DNA of 64,000 nt from Enchytraeus crypticus (lineage: Eukaryota; Annelida; Clitellata; Enchytraeida; Enchytraeidae). The notes below the pieces were generated by a model. It was not told the DNA's origin. It searched no databases and saw only the letters and a program-made list of their open reading frames with translations. Both the position numbers and the translations under genes were made by a program. Positions 1 to 12,700 of this stretch are shown here, piece by piece (positions within the stretch are counted from its first letter, which is position 1; each line of letters opens with the position of its first letter). The stretch is from positions 743,001 to 807,000 of the forward strand of contig CAJHZI010000414.1 of assembly GCA_905160935.1 (NCBI GenBank), written 5' to 3'.

Positions 1-640
1 AAATTTTCAGAATTATTGTTATATTTGTATTTATACCCAAATAGCGTGTAATTGGTTTTTTTGTATATTTAGGGATAATCTATTCGCTTTAAACCAGTCA
101 GAGAGTGTTAGGAGTTCAGTATTAGTTGAATTCTTTAGTTTCAAAATATCAGGGTTTGTGCAGATAATATTTGTATCATCTGCAAATAATATGAAGGTAA
201 GAATTTTACTAATCTCGGATATGTCATTGACATAAATCAGAAACAACAAAGATCCCAATATTGAACCTTGTGGGACACCACAATGAATAGTTCTATAATT
301 TGATTCTGAATTATTATATACCACATATTGCTGTCTATTGGTTAAGTAACTTTTTAGAAGTGTATTAAATACTCCCCTAAAACCATACATTTCTAGTTTT
401 TAAAGTAATATTTCATGGTTTAAAGTGTCAAAAGCTTTTGAGAGATCTATGAAAATACCCAAACAAAATTCTTTATTGTCAATAGCTTTAGACACCCTAT
501 CATGCATGTTTAATAGGGCCATATATGTAGAGTGCTTTTTCTTAAATCCATATTGGGCTGAAGGAATGATTTTGTGATGGTCAATAAAAGAGAGCAATAA
601 TTTATTGGCAATAATTTTCAATAATTTTCAACATAATATC
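1..640 (-). mobile_element. Non-LTR retrotransposon (LINE) reverse transcriptase fragment
   Basis: The minus strand encodes the central reverse transcriptase of a Jockey/CR1-like LINE. Visible blocks are a GIFIDLSKAFDTLNHEILL palm motif (about 490-400), GVPQGSILGSLLF (about 285-245) and the catalytic FADD box (about 205-190). It is dead. An in-frame TAA at 402-400 separates the two halves, which otherwise stay in the same frame. A one-base insertion in a seven-T run (about 56-62) shifts the frame, so the open frame ends at 31. It is truncated at about 640 on the side of the element's 5' end, and it runs off the left edge. Truncation at the 5' end is typical of LINE insertions. It lies in an intron of, or upstream of, the Na+/H+ exchanger gene, in antisense orientation. 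Confidence 0.92.
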
Positions 641-659
641 AACATAATGTGTATAATTT

Positions 660-866
660 GCAGTTCAGCGTGCGCCAGTTTTTTATATGTGCTTATGTTT
701 TAGCACATATTGCGAAAGTGTTTTTTATATGCTTACGTTTTAGTGCCTTGTATGAAAGTGTTTTCTGTATCTTCTTTTAGTGCCTTGTGTGAAACTGTTT
801 TCTATGTGCCTTAATGCCTCTCTGTTTTAATGCGGCGTGTGACAGTATAATCTACTGTATATGCTT
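660..866 (+). repeat. Degenerate repeats and partial copy of the exchanger exon start
   Basis: Loose repeats of a 'tgcttatgttttagtgcc' type theme run through 680-810. At 831-854 there is a near copy of the beginning of the exon at 1226: GCGGCGTGTGACAGTATAAT against GCGGCATGTGACAGTATAAT. After that the copy diverges from the exon. It is preceded by 'gttttaa' and not by a usable AG, so it is a non-functional echo of the exon start. Confidence 0.7.
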
Positions 867-1225
867 ATGTTGCAGTGCTATTTCTGTGTTTATGTTTCAG
901 TGCTATCTATGTATCCATGTTGCAGTGCTATCTCTGTGTTTATGTTTCAGTGCTATCTATGTGTCTACGTTTCAGTGCTATCTATGTATCTATGTTGCAG
1001 TGCTATCTATGTGTCTATGTTTCAGTGCTATCTATGTATCTATGTTGCAGTGCTATCTATGTGTCTATGTTGTAGTGCTATCTATATGTTTATGTTTCAG
1101 TGCTATCTCTGTGTTTATGTTTCAGTGCTATCTCTGTGTCTATGTTACAATGCTATCTTCGTGTATATGTTGTAGTGCTATCTATGTGTCTATGTTTCAG
1201 TGCTATCTCTATGTCTATGTTTCAG
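859..1225 (+). repeat. 24-bp minisatellite made of splice-acceptor-like units
   Basis: About 15 imperfect 24-bp units run directly up to the exon at 1226. Each carries 'tatgtttcag' or 'tatgttgcag' followed by 'tgctatct'. The real acceptor at the right end reads 'tatgtttcag' then 'tgcggcat', so every unit resembles the working 3' splice site. The period is divisible by three, so several frames stay open across the array; those open frames are an artefact and not genes. Confidence 0.93.
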
Positions 1226-4200
1226 TGCGGCATGTGACAGTATAATCTTCATGTTTCTGGGGATATCACTGGTGAGAGACGACCATGAGTGGAACTATGG
1301 GTTCATTGCCTGGTCCATATTCCTCTGTCTCGTCATCAGAATGCTCTGTGAGTTCCACATAGCTCATCTAATGTGCATTGTCTTAGAACACTCTGTGAGT
1401 TCAACCTCCTCTAATGTGCATTGTTTAGAACACTCTGTAACCAACGTCAGAAAGGGCATTCGGTTGGTGAGTGCTTAGGTTCCAGAAATTGCTACAAAAA
1501 TGTAAACTAATGGAAAAGTCTCAAATAGGGGATTGACTGATGGATGATATGATGTAGGACAGAGAGGATTTGAGACAGTCTATTCGTATCCCGACCCTAG
1601 TTAAACTGGGATTCAAGGGAAGATGATGATGATGATGATGTCTTAGAACACTCTATGAGTTCTACATACCTCCTGTAATGTGCATTTCGTAGAACACTGT
1701 GAATTCTACATACCTCCTCTAATGTGCATTGTCTTAGAACACTCTGTCAGTTTTACATACCTCCTCTAATATGCATTGTCTTAGAATGCTCTGTAAGTTC
1801 TGCTTGCTCTAGTATATCTTTATTATCTTTGAATGCTCTGTAAATTCTGCGTACAGTGAACCTTCTCTAACCAATCTCTGTCTTTAACATGTTGTGTTAA
1901 GTTCTGCGGACATCGTCTAATATAACTGTACATAGAAGTCTTTTATTGTTCCATCTTATACTATTGCTATTTGCCTAGATTTTAAATTTGTATGTAGAAC
2001 TTGACGCTTGGAAATTGAAGTTTTTGCAGAAATTTGTAAGACGCCAATTAAATATACTGAAAATAAATTGTAACTAAATGGACAAGATTCAAGTAAAATC
2101 AGTTGCCTAAAACTGACTGTACGGATTAAGTAATATTTGTCTTTGTCGTTGCCGCTTAATTAAAAGAACAGTGTTTATTATATTTCAAATTAATCATTTT
2201 TGTGTGTTCATGCAGTTACATTTGGATTAACTTACGTTGCGAATTCTACGTATAGAGACCGAAAAATAAATCTACAAGAACAGTTTATAATGGTTTGTTA
2301 TTATTCTTTATATTACATCGTTTGGATGGCCAAGTTAGTGGCACACTTGTACTGATAATCAGGAGATTAATAGTGCTGATATGCAGGATGTCACATTTAC
2401 TGATAAGCTGAAGGCCATTTGTACTGATAAACAGCATATCAATTTTACTGATAAGCAGGAGGCCACTTGCACTGATAAACAAGAGGTCACTTTTACTGAT
2501 ATGCAGAAGGTCAGTTTTACTGATAAGCAGAAGGTCAATTTTACTGATAAGCTGAAGGTCACTTGTACTGATAAGCTGACGGTCACTTGTACTGATAAGC
2601 TGAAGGTCACTTGTACTGGTAAGCTGAAGGTCACTTGTACTGATAAGCAGAAAGTCACTGGTTTAGAAACTCAGTCAAATACTTTCTGATAATTCTTTTT
2701 GATGTTAAAATGATATACAGACTATTTTGATAGCTCTATATTTGATAAATATATAGTACTATGCTACCTTGGATCTTTAGTGGTGTACAACGCTGTACTC
2801 ACTGAGTTATATGAAAACACTTATTTTATATTATTTTATCATTTAAAACGCCTATTTAGTGAGTGTACTGATGTTTAACGTTTAAAAGTACCCAACAATT
2901 TGGTAGTACTAATGATTTTATCAGAATTTAGTCCAATTATATCAAAATAATAATATATGTAATAAAAATTATAATAATATTTAACTCAATAATTTAAATG
3001 TAATAAAATACAGTATTAATAGTATTAATTTTTTAAAATATTTTCAAAACTAAAGCCTAGTTTTGCGTCAGCTTTGTGCTTGATAGCTTGTCTGTGACGA
3101 AGAGAGCTCTGGATTTGAACACTGCACCTACTGATCAACTGTCAAACAACTTGTCCACTAGCCACAGGTTCAATCCTTCAGATAAAAGTATATCACTTAG
3201 ATCAGATACTAAAATCGACCTCTGATTTGCTGTATAGGGGTATGGAGGTTTGAGAGGAGGCGTGGCTTTTTGTCTAGTCGCCATGTTAGAGTCAGATACC
3301 GTGGGTCCAAGGAACATGTTCCAGACCACAACTCTCATGATTATTCTCTTTACAGTTTTCCTACAGGTAACTTTGATTTCTGCTACGTAATGTTCTGCAA
3401 AGCTAGGCGTTTATGTCTGGGTGTAAATGCTTAAGTGCTGCATTTGGACAAATATTTTCTATACATGTAAATAATTAATTACTTTTTCATAAAGTTCTGT
3501 GATAAGTGTTTGCTGTTTAGGCTGATTTTTAGGAAAACATTCATATCTCACTCAAATCTCGTCTGTTTTAGTATTTGATATTTATACATGTACCACATTT
3601 ACTGATGAATTATTGCCTTAGTAAGTCTGATTAATCCGGTTTGTAAGAGCATTGTGATTTTGCGCCGATCGTTCAGTTTTGATTCATAAGTTAGTATAGT
3701 TCATAAATTGTATATTTGTTATTCTTTCTATTAGTTATCTTTAGGCTTTTATCGTTGTGGTGACATGGGTTTAGTATCTCTTTTGTATGTTACACGTATA
3801 ATGGTAATGTTTATTTCTAAGAATGGGGAAATAAATACTTCGGAGCTTTCGGCTTTGGAAAGACCTCCCGAGCTAACCTTGATTACAGGAATTGACGATT
3901 ATGAAAATGTGGTGAAGAAATGTTATATATTAGAATCTGAAGGCTCAGTGCCAAAGCCTAAAGATAAGGCAAAATTTAACTTCAGTTTTCTACTCGAATA
4001 GCATATCCGTGACGGAGAGAGATTGGATTGATTACTCTTGATTAGAACCTTGCACGTACTGATCCGCTATAGAGTAACTTGCCAACAAGCCACCACTATG
4101 AGAACCACTGTGCAATTGTTATCTTCAATGTTGTGTACCATAACATGATGTATACTGTGTAAACATGTATTGTATTTCTGACATTTTGAATATTATTATG

Positions 4201-4293
4201 TGTAGGGGATGACAATAAAGCCGTTTGTAAAATGTCTGCGGGTGCAGAGCGGCGAGAATAAAGTCCTGAGCATGTTTCAAGAAATTAATCAAC

Positions 4294-4334
<41 letters not shown>

Positions 4335-6705
4335 CTAGTCCACTGCGTACTGGTAAGTCCATGGTTTATGACGCCTCCACTCTTCTCTGTCTTCTGTGGA
4401 GGCGTTATACAAGCGGTATATATTTTCTAATTTCTCGTTGCAGCTATTCTTAATGATCGTCAGTTACCTCTTACAACTTGCCTGTGACTGAATCTTTTTT
4501 AATTATAATGTAGTCGATTGCCATGTTTTGAATGTGGTAATCGATCCAGAGACTGCTGCTGCTAAACTTAGCTTTACTTTCTGTTCAGGTAACGGATCAG
4601 ATTTTGGTGTTTATGGAAGAACTGTGTGGACATCTCGGTCATAATACTGTTAAGGTATGTCTGCATTAATGATTTATTTAATGGCTGAAAGGTAATGGAT
4701 AAAGCTAGTCTAGTAGTATCCCGATCCTGGTTAAATTGGGATTTAAGGGAAGATGATGATGATGATGATGTAATGGCTGAAAGGTGAACGGAATGCAGCA
4801 GAGTTTAGCGTCAGTTTCGCTTCTCGAAAGGCTATCAGTACCATGTGAGCTGTAGACTCGAATCTGCTGCTCGGATTCCACAGTTGGAGGTATAATCGAG
4901 TGTGCTATTGACTCCTCTAAAATAGAAAATTAGTATAAAATGTGATGCTACATTTTGTGTTTTTTATCGCTGATTTGATGTAATAGATGATTCTGCAGGT
5001 TTTTACATCGAACCAGCGGCCTCTTGCTTAACAGCTAATTGTGCTGTCACTTAGACTATAATATAGCTAGTGTCAAGGTTTGTCTGCATACTTAGCGGTT
5101 ATCTTATGTTAAGAGGCTTGTCTCCATATTTTCATTCTAATCATCCGTTTAACAACATGGGAGATATTTTCGTTGTTTATTTATCATTTACATTTGAATA
5201 ACTTCAAAATGTGTTTAAGTCCGCATGCTATAGATGCCAAACGACTCTAGCTACGCTGGGATTCATGGAAAGTTGATGATGATGGCAAATAAACTAAACT
5301 GGTGTCTAGAATGTAGTGAGATGGATAGTTTTTTCTGTTTTTGAGCGGTGCTGTAAACTCTAAAATACTGAAACTTCTATACTCTACATATCTGTAACCA
5401 TCTCTGAATCATGATAAGTTTGAGATTCATCGCAGTCTAACGGTTAGAGTTTCAAACGTTAAGAAGCCAAGTTTATTGTCTTATGCCGTGTCACAAGGGG
5501 CACTATCAGAGACGATCTGGCTAGGATTCGAACCGATGGGCTCCTGATTCTCAGGCAAGTCTGATATCCATTCGGAAATCCAACTAGACTAATATCATTC
5601 GTTTGAGCATTTGAGCCTGTGAACATTTTAAGCATTTTATGTATTGATTAGGCGTTACTTATCCCATTTGAGCTTCTTTTTTATTGAATTTGTTCTTCAC
5701 TCGAAAGCGATGTCAGTGACAGGAAAGCTCAGTATTTGAACCCCGCACATACTGATCCGCGGTCGAGTATCATACCGACAACGAAAATGGCTGCAGCCAA
5801 ATATATGCGTGTTTGACGCTATCTATGAGAGCGATTAATAAATAGTCTGCGATTATTTACTGCAGGAAAAACTGTACGCTCTGGATCAGAACTATCTGAA
5901 GAGAATACTTCAGAGAGAACCTCTGACTAAAGATGAAGCGATCATGGAGATATATCAGCAAATTCTCATGCAGTACGACGATTTACGCACTCTATCTATT
6001 CTCTGTAGCTTATTTTATAGGCCCAGTAAATTTTTAAATGTGTGATCCAAATATATGCGTGTTTGGTGTTAACCATATCGTAACGAATAGCTTTTTCGAT
6101 AACTAGTTTTATTAGCGCTACGGATACTGCATTGTACAATATATGTATTGAAATAGTCAGGAAATGATCAATTAACTGGTGAAAGTATGGTTAATTGTCT
6201 TCTTGTTTGATTGATTGACTCTTAACGTATTATTGATTGATTTCACTTGATTGATTGATTGATTGGCTTAACTTATTGATTGATGAAGTTATTGATAATT
6301 GCCTAATATTGATAATTATTTTATGTTTTTTCGCTTCAGGCAGTATTACGAAAGTTTATATGGACCCAAATCACCGTCAAGCAGCTTTGAAGTATTACCA
6401 GCATATAACCTTGTGTAAGTAACCTTTGTGTCTTTGCGCTGTAAACGATGTAAAACCTAATAGAAGACTATAGCTAAGCGCTTTAGTGATGCAGTCCTAT
6501 TCAATCTAGCAATGCTTATTTTAGATCTCAATTTCATTCAATGGCTGTGTGAGTGGCGAAGCGAAATATATACCTAAAGAGAACTAGTAAATGCAACATT
6601 TATCTGTTTTCGCCTGCATATACATATACATACGTATACATATATGCCTGTATGTATGTGTATGTATGTATGTATGTATGTATGTGTGCATGTATATATA
6701 TACTT

Positions 6706-6760
<55 letters not shown>

Positions 6761-9700
6761 GTATACGACTATAAGCGAGATTAAAATTGGGTAATATCTT
6801 TTGTCCTGATGAAGTCCGTTCATAATTTACTTACATCTTATATAGAATGATATTTCACTTTGAATAGTGTCATCGGTTAGGAATAAGTTAGGGGTGGATT
6901 CAGTTGAGTAATCAAAGCCCATCTTACGCTGTGCTCTCTGTAAATTAGAAATAACTAAACTTTAGCAAATTTGGTTAAACATTTAACGGTTTTGTTAAAT
7001 ATGTAAGACAAATATATAACATTATCTATCACATTTAATATGTTGACTTCTCTATTACAAAGTTTAAATCCCATGCATTCTAAAATCACCACTATTATTA
7101 TTATTAGTGATATCATTATGTTCTTGTTCTTATTATGTTCTTGGTATATTTTTATCTATCGATCAATCGACGGAGCGTTGGATTGTTTATTAGTTTAATT
7201 GATAGATTTATTGATTGATTGATTGTTTTGTTTGTGATTTATTATGTCATATCTGCCCTTTGATCGATCGTTTGTTTATTTGACTGATTAATGATTAATT
7301 AATTGATTGGTTTATTCACTGATTAACTGATTGATTCAATTATTGATTAATTGATTGATTAATTAATTGATAGATTGATTGATTAATTGATTGGTTCAAT
7401 TATTGATTAATTGATTTATTAACTGATTGATCGATTGATATAATGCTATGCAGGAGGTTGAGCTCGTTAGAACCACGAGACTCTAAATCTGATTCTAGGA
7501 GTGAACATCATGCAGCCATCATGAACTCATTCGCTAACGCAGGTATGAGACTTAACAGTAGTCGCTGTAGTAGGCACAGGGTTCAAATCTTAGGATCTCC
7601 TGCTATAGGGATCCTTTTGAGAGAAAAATAGATATAAATGTATATATAAAGAAGTTCTTTTGAAGTTTGGATTAAGCTGGTTTGCAGTTTTAAAGCTACA
7701 GTATAAAATGTAATCTTAAAGTATAAATTTGTCACTTTTAAATAAATATCTCTCGCAATTCTACTTTTTATTATTTTATTGGCTCTTAGCCTATGCTTAG
7801 ACTTCTACTCAATAGGAGCTCTGTTCGCATCTATGAGCAGCTCTTAATATGCTTGGAGTGGCAACGTCTATTTGAAAGCTCTTGAACAATTAGAGTCTTG
7901 TACCATTTGTGTAAATTTAAGCATCTCTGTTGCTTACAGTTACTGTCTTCTTTCTCGTTTCTGTCGATATTGTACATGTTTTGTACATGTTGACATGTTG
8001 TTTGCCTTTAGACCCATTCTGGAGATTTCTATATTTAGAATGCTTCACTGAATGTAGAATTAGATAACTAGACTAGATTAGATAATTAAATACGCTCAAT
8101 TACTCAGTCATCGCTCCTGGTTAGGTTTCATAACCAGGGCTGGATTTGCTGGGGGTTGGGTGGGTTCGACCTCAATTGGAAGATGTATGACTCCTCTAAC
8201 TAAAGTTTTAGCCCCCCCTCCAGATTTTACACTCCCCTTTAACTAAGCTCTTAATACTTTCTATCAAGGCTTCGACCTCCCTCCACCAACGACCCCCTTG
8301 GAAAAATGTAACAAATCCAACCCCGATAATAACCTGTTCTAATATAATAAATTCATAACTGGTTAGATTATAATCTATTATATACAGTAATTTATAAGCA
8401 GTCCTATAGTGTGTGAGGGATTTTTGTTTGTAATAATTTCATTTACTGATATTTTTCTTAACATTTAAAAAAACATATTTAGTCTTGAATTAGGTGTGGC
8501 TCTCTATCTATCAGGCAGCAATTTGATGATCTAAAGATTGTACACCGACTATCTTTGACTAATACTCCTAAGGAGTTAAATATAATAGAGTATGCTGCTA
8601 TAGTGTAGCTTGTATAATGTATATGCTTGTACCTAACATTTTGTAAACAACACTTGTAATTATGTCTGTGTTTAAATTGAACCATCATCATTATCTTCCA
8701 TTGAATCCCAGATTAACTAGGGTCAGTTTAACTCCAGTGTTTTAAACCGAATAAACTTTGTAAATCTTTATAAAACAGGCCAGTAGAGATTGCTGGATTG
8801 ATTGATTAATCGTAGGCCAGTTTAGCTAGGATCAGTTTAACTCGAGTGTTTTAAACTAAATAACCTTTGTAAATCTTTATGAAACAGGCCAGTGGAGATT
8901 GATTGATTGATTGATCGTAGAGATTGATTGATTGATCGTAGGCCTGTGGAGATTGATTGATTGATCGTAGGCCAGTAGAGATTGATTGATTGATCATAGA
9001 GATTGATTGATTTATTGATCGTAGAGATGGATGGATTGATTAATTGATTGATTACTCTACGCAGCTCGTTCAGTGATGGCGGCGCAGAGAGCAGGTGCTG
9101 AGCAGGCGTTGAGTCGCCGGTCTCTCTACCCGGGCAGCCCGGGCACCGCCGTGGACGACATTGAGATGCGCACGTACGCCACGGTGCCCGCGCCCGTCAG
9201 CAATCAGAGACCCTCACTCTTCAGAGTCTTCTCCGAGAAGAGAGACAGGCCCGCTGATCCAGAGGCGGGCGTCCAAAAGAGAAGATCCACTTTCTTCAAA
9301 GATGGCCTGGCGCGGCTTAGTATAAACCGTGCTAGCGCTGAAGATGTGTTTGTAGCTGAACCCACGGTGAAGGATCTCAAGAGATGGCTGCTGAAGCCTG
9401 ACTCCAGCAATGTATGTGTCCTGTGTGTATTGGTTGATTGCAGTTTTGTGATTTGTTTTTAGGCTGTTTAGTAGTTTAAAGTTCTGAATATAAAACCTAT
9501 TCATCATCGTCTTCCTCTAATCTCAGTTTAGCTAGGATCGGGATACGAATAGACCTTCTTCCCTACTATCCGTCCCATACTATATCATCAGTCAATCCCT
9601 GTTCTATTTTTTGTTCAATTTTGTAGCAATTTATTGAGCCTAGTCGCTAACCAAGTGTTATCGACTAAGGTTAATGGTTAGAGTTCAATGTAAGTAAATG

Positions 9701-12700
9701 AGTTAGCATAAATCTAGTGATTTGTGCATTTAGCTGTTACTGGCGAAAGACAGAAGATTTTTTCTGAAGTATATAAGCGCATGTTTGCTGCAGGCGTACT
9801 CTCGGCTGCAGGACAAGAACCTGAAGAACGACGATCAGACTGAGCTGGTAAGCAGACTACACGACATTCAGCGCAGACACGACAGGATGGTGCGGGGTCG
9901 CAGTCTATACAGTGAGGCTGCTTCACTGGCTCCAGAGTCACGTCTCAACAGCTTCAGCGAGGATAAAGGTTAGCTAGTCGATCAATAGATGACAATTTAG
10001 TGATTATTTGATTATCACCGTTTAGGTTCTTTTTCTTTCTCTTCAGCACATGTTTTTTTTCGGATCTTTTGGGGTGAATCCATTTGTAGTGACATGTGAT
10101 GCGGGACGTCCCTAACATCATACTTGTATGAGGAAATGGACGTTAAACCTTTTTATTTCTATTTTTTATTTTATTTTAATGCCCTGGGCTGTATAAGGCC
10201 CTGGGCTAAAATATAAGATAAAAGAAAGATTTTATTTAATTAAAAGAAAGATGAAAAATAAACCTTTATTATTATTATTATCGATTTTTTAAAGCTAGAA
10301 ATACAACCTTGCTGGCATGCATTTTTAGCTTCATAAATAACAGTATTATCAGGGATAGAAAATTAAATTACAAATGAATTACTTAATCAAGAAGAGCGGT
10401 AGTAAAGATGTGTGCTATGTCATTTTGTGACTAGGAGCATTAAAGATCGAATTCTCTACTTTCGTTACTGATACTGCTTTTGGGCCGTATGTTTCGTATT
10501 TCTCTAAATAAAAATCTAGAACTTTTAAGATATTTCAAAGATTATTATCCTTTTTTTATTTCGCTGGATTGTTTCACATTTGCTGTAGTAAAAAAGATTA
10601 AAGTTACAGAATTGCCTGCCTTATTGCGCACAAGACCTATTCACTTTTTCACGTGTCTTACAATATTTAAATCGTGATTTCAACTGTTAGCAGTGCCGTA
10701 AAGGTGCGTGTCTTTGAATTTAAAACATTTAGTCTTTATGTAAAACACTGTCCTACACAGAGCTAGTAAAATAGATTACTAACCAAGTAAGTAAAGATTT
10801 AAATATAGCCATGTCACATTGGTCATTTTTTACTTTTAGATATCGCATGAATAAAGAAAAGTAGAGTTTAGCGTCTGTTTCAATTCTCTAAAGCTTGTCA
10901 GTGGATGGGTGAACAAATGAACTGAACATACCATCAGCGGATTCCCAGTTTAAGCCTTATGAGTTGGATGACCGAATGGATAACGCGCATGCCGAAGCAG
11001 GGGGCCATCGGTTCAAATCCAGCTGGACCGTCTTGGACCGCATTCCTTGTGATACGGAACTAAACGTTAAACTTAGCTTTACAACTTTGCTAACTGATCT
11101 TGCTTTTAGCTCATATTCTGGATGATCGTTACACTTTTTGTTTTGTTGTACTAATTACTATATAATATTATACATAATTACTGTACATTACACCATCATC
11201 ATCTTCCCTTTAATCCTAGTTTAACTTGGGTTGGGATACGAATGGACCGTCTCCACTCCTCTTTGTCCCATACCATATCAAAATCTCTTCCATTCGTTTT
11301 AGAAAATTTTGTGAAAATTTCTGGAGTCTAGGCGCTCACCAACCGAATGCCCTTTCTGTCGTTGGTTTGGATCTTAGTGCTTTAGTCGCCTTCTACTATA
11401 CGTGCAGTCACCGGTTGATCTATTTTTCTAACATGCGGACATAACACGGGGATATTGTACACTATATTAACTATTATTAAACATGTGGCGCTGCAGGAGG
11501 TCTGGGTGAATTCGAGAACGTCTCTTCACCTCAGATCAACGAAGAGCAGCGCAAGCAGATCGCCGCATTCGCTGCGTCCACAGCGCGACATCGACACAGA
11601 ACCATGGAGCCCACTACAAACACAGGTCTGTTTCTTTACATAGAACACATGGAGCCCACTACAAACACAGGTCTGTTTCTTTACATAGAACCATGGAGCC
11701 CACTACAAACACAGGTCTGTTTCTTTACATAGAACCATGGAGCCTACTATAAACACAGGTCTGTTTCTTTACATAGAACCATAGAGCCCACTACAAACAC
11801 AGGTCTGCTTCTTTACATAGAACCATGGAGCCTACTACAAACACTGATCAGTTTCTTTATATAATTTAGAACTATGAAACGCACTACAAAAAGGCTATGT
11901 TTCTTCAATTCTTTATATAGAACTATGGAACCCGCGACTATAACTGGTCGGTTTATATATCACATCATCGCATCTGTATAACCTTGGAACTCAAGACACA
12001 TACAGGTGTGTCTCTATTTCATGTAGAAAATTGAAAAGTGAAAATGAAAATTGTTAATACTTGAAATTAACTGACTGTTCTGCTTTTGCTATGCATTTTC
12101 TTCGAGTCACCTCACTTTTATAAGTTTTTATATTGTATATTATGATAATTATTTAAACGAATGGATATAAAATGAAGGTCTAGTCGTATCCCGACCCTAG
12201 TTAAACTGGGATTTAAGTGAAGATGATGATGATAAAAACTAATGTAAACGTCAGTTTCCTCACTCAGTGACGGGCGTGCCCAGGATTTGAACCCTGCACA
12301 CACTGATCCGCGGTCGAGTATCTTACCGACATCGCCACTGGCTCCAGCCACTGATGATATTATGATAATTTTTTATAACAGAAAAAGCCGGCTACAAACC
12401 TCGCTACAAATCCAGACTTGCTCCTCAGCCCTTCGGTGCCGCTAAGAAGTCTGCAGGTGGCTCCAGACTTGCCTCTGTCAGAGATGATGAGGCAGAGGCA
12501 GCAGACGTGTCGGTGAATGTGCCTGTGCGAGCCATTGTGTCGGAGACTGATGCCTCGGTGGAGCCGCAAAAACCGGAGTTAGAGAGATTGTTGAGCGACG
12601 CTGAGAAGTCTGAAGGACGCAAATCTCCGCGCAGTCAACTGCGCAGACAAAATGCTGACACAGAGAGAAATAGTTCTGAGCGAAACAGTCCAACGAAATA

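Noticed and set aside
814-1245. Three overlapping Cys/Tyr/Val-rich open frames
   Set aside because: They arise because the 24-bp minisatellite has a period divisible by three. All three frames stay open, and only the end belongs to the real exchanger exon at 1226.
2359-2689. Repetitive 'FTDKQKV' / 'LSVQVTF' proteins on both strands
   Set aside because: Same artefact of a 24-bp repeat. They sit inside an exchanger intron with both splice sites accounted for.
3744-4001. Open frame reading ...[20 protein letters not shown]... in an exchanger intron
   Set aside because: It looks protein-like, but the flanking exchanger exons join in frame without it, it has no donor, and I recognise no family. 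It may be a retrocopy fragment, so I leave it uncalled.
5973-6043. Longer reading of the exchanger exon past 5972 ([10 protein letters not shown]...)
   Set aside because: The alternative donor at about 6001 leads to a stop when joined through 6340-6414 to the exon at 7454; the 5972 donor keeps frame.
9204-9507. Antisense frames over exchanger exon 9065-9411
   Set aside because: Shadows of a GC-rich coding exon on the other strand.
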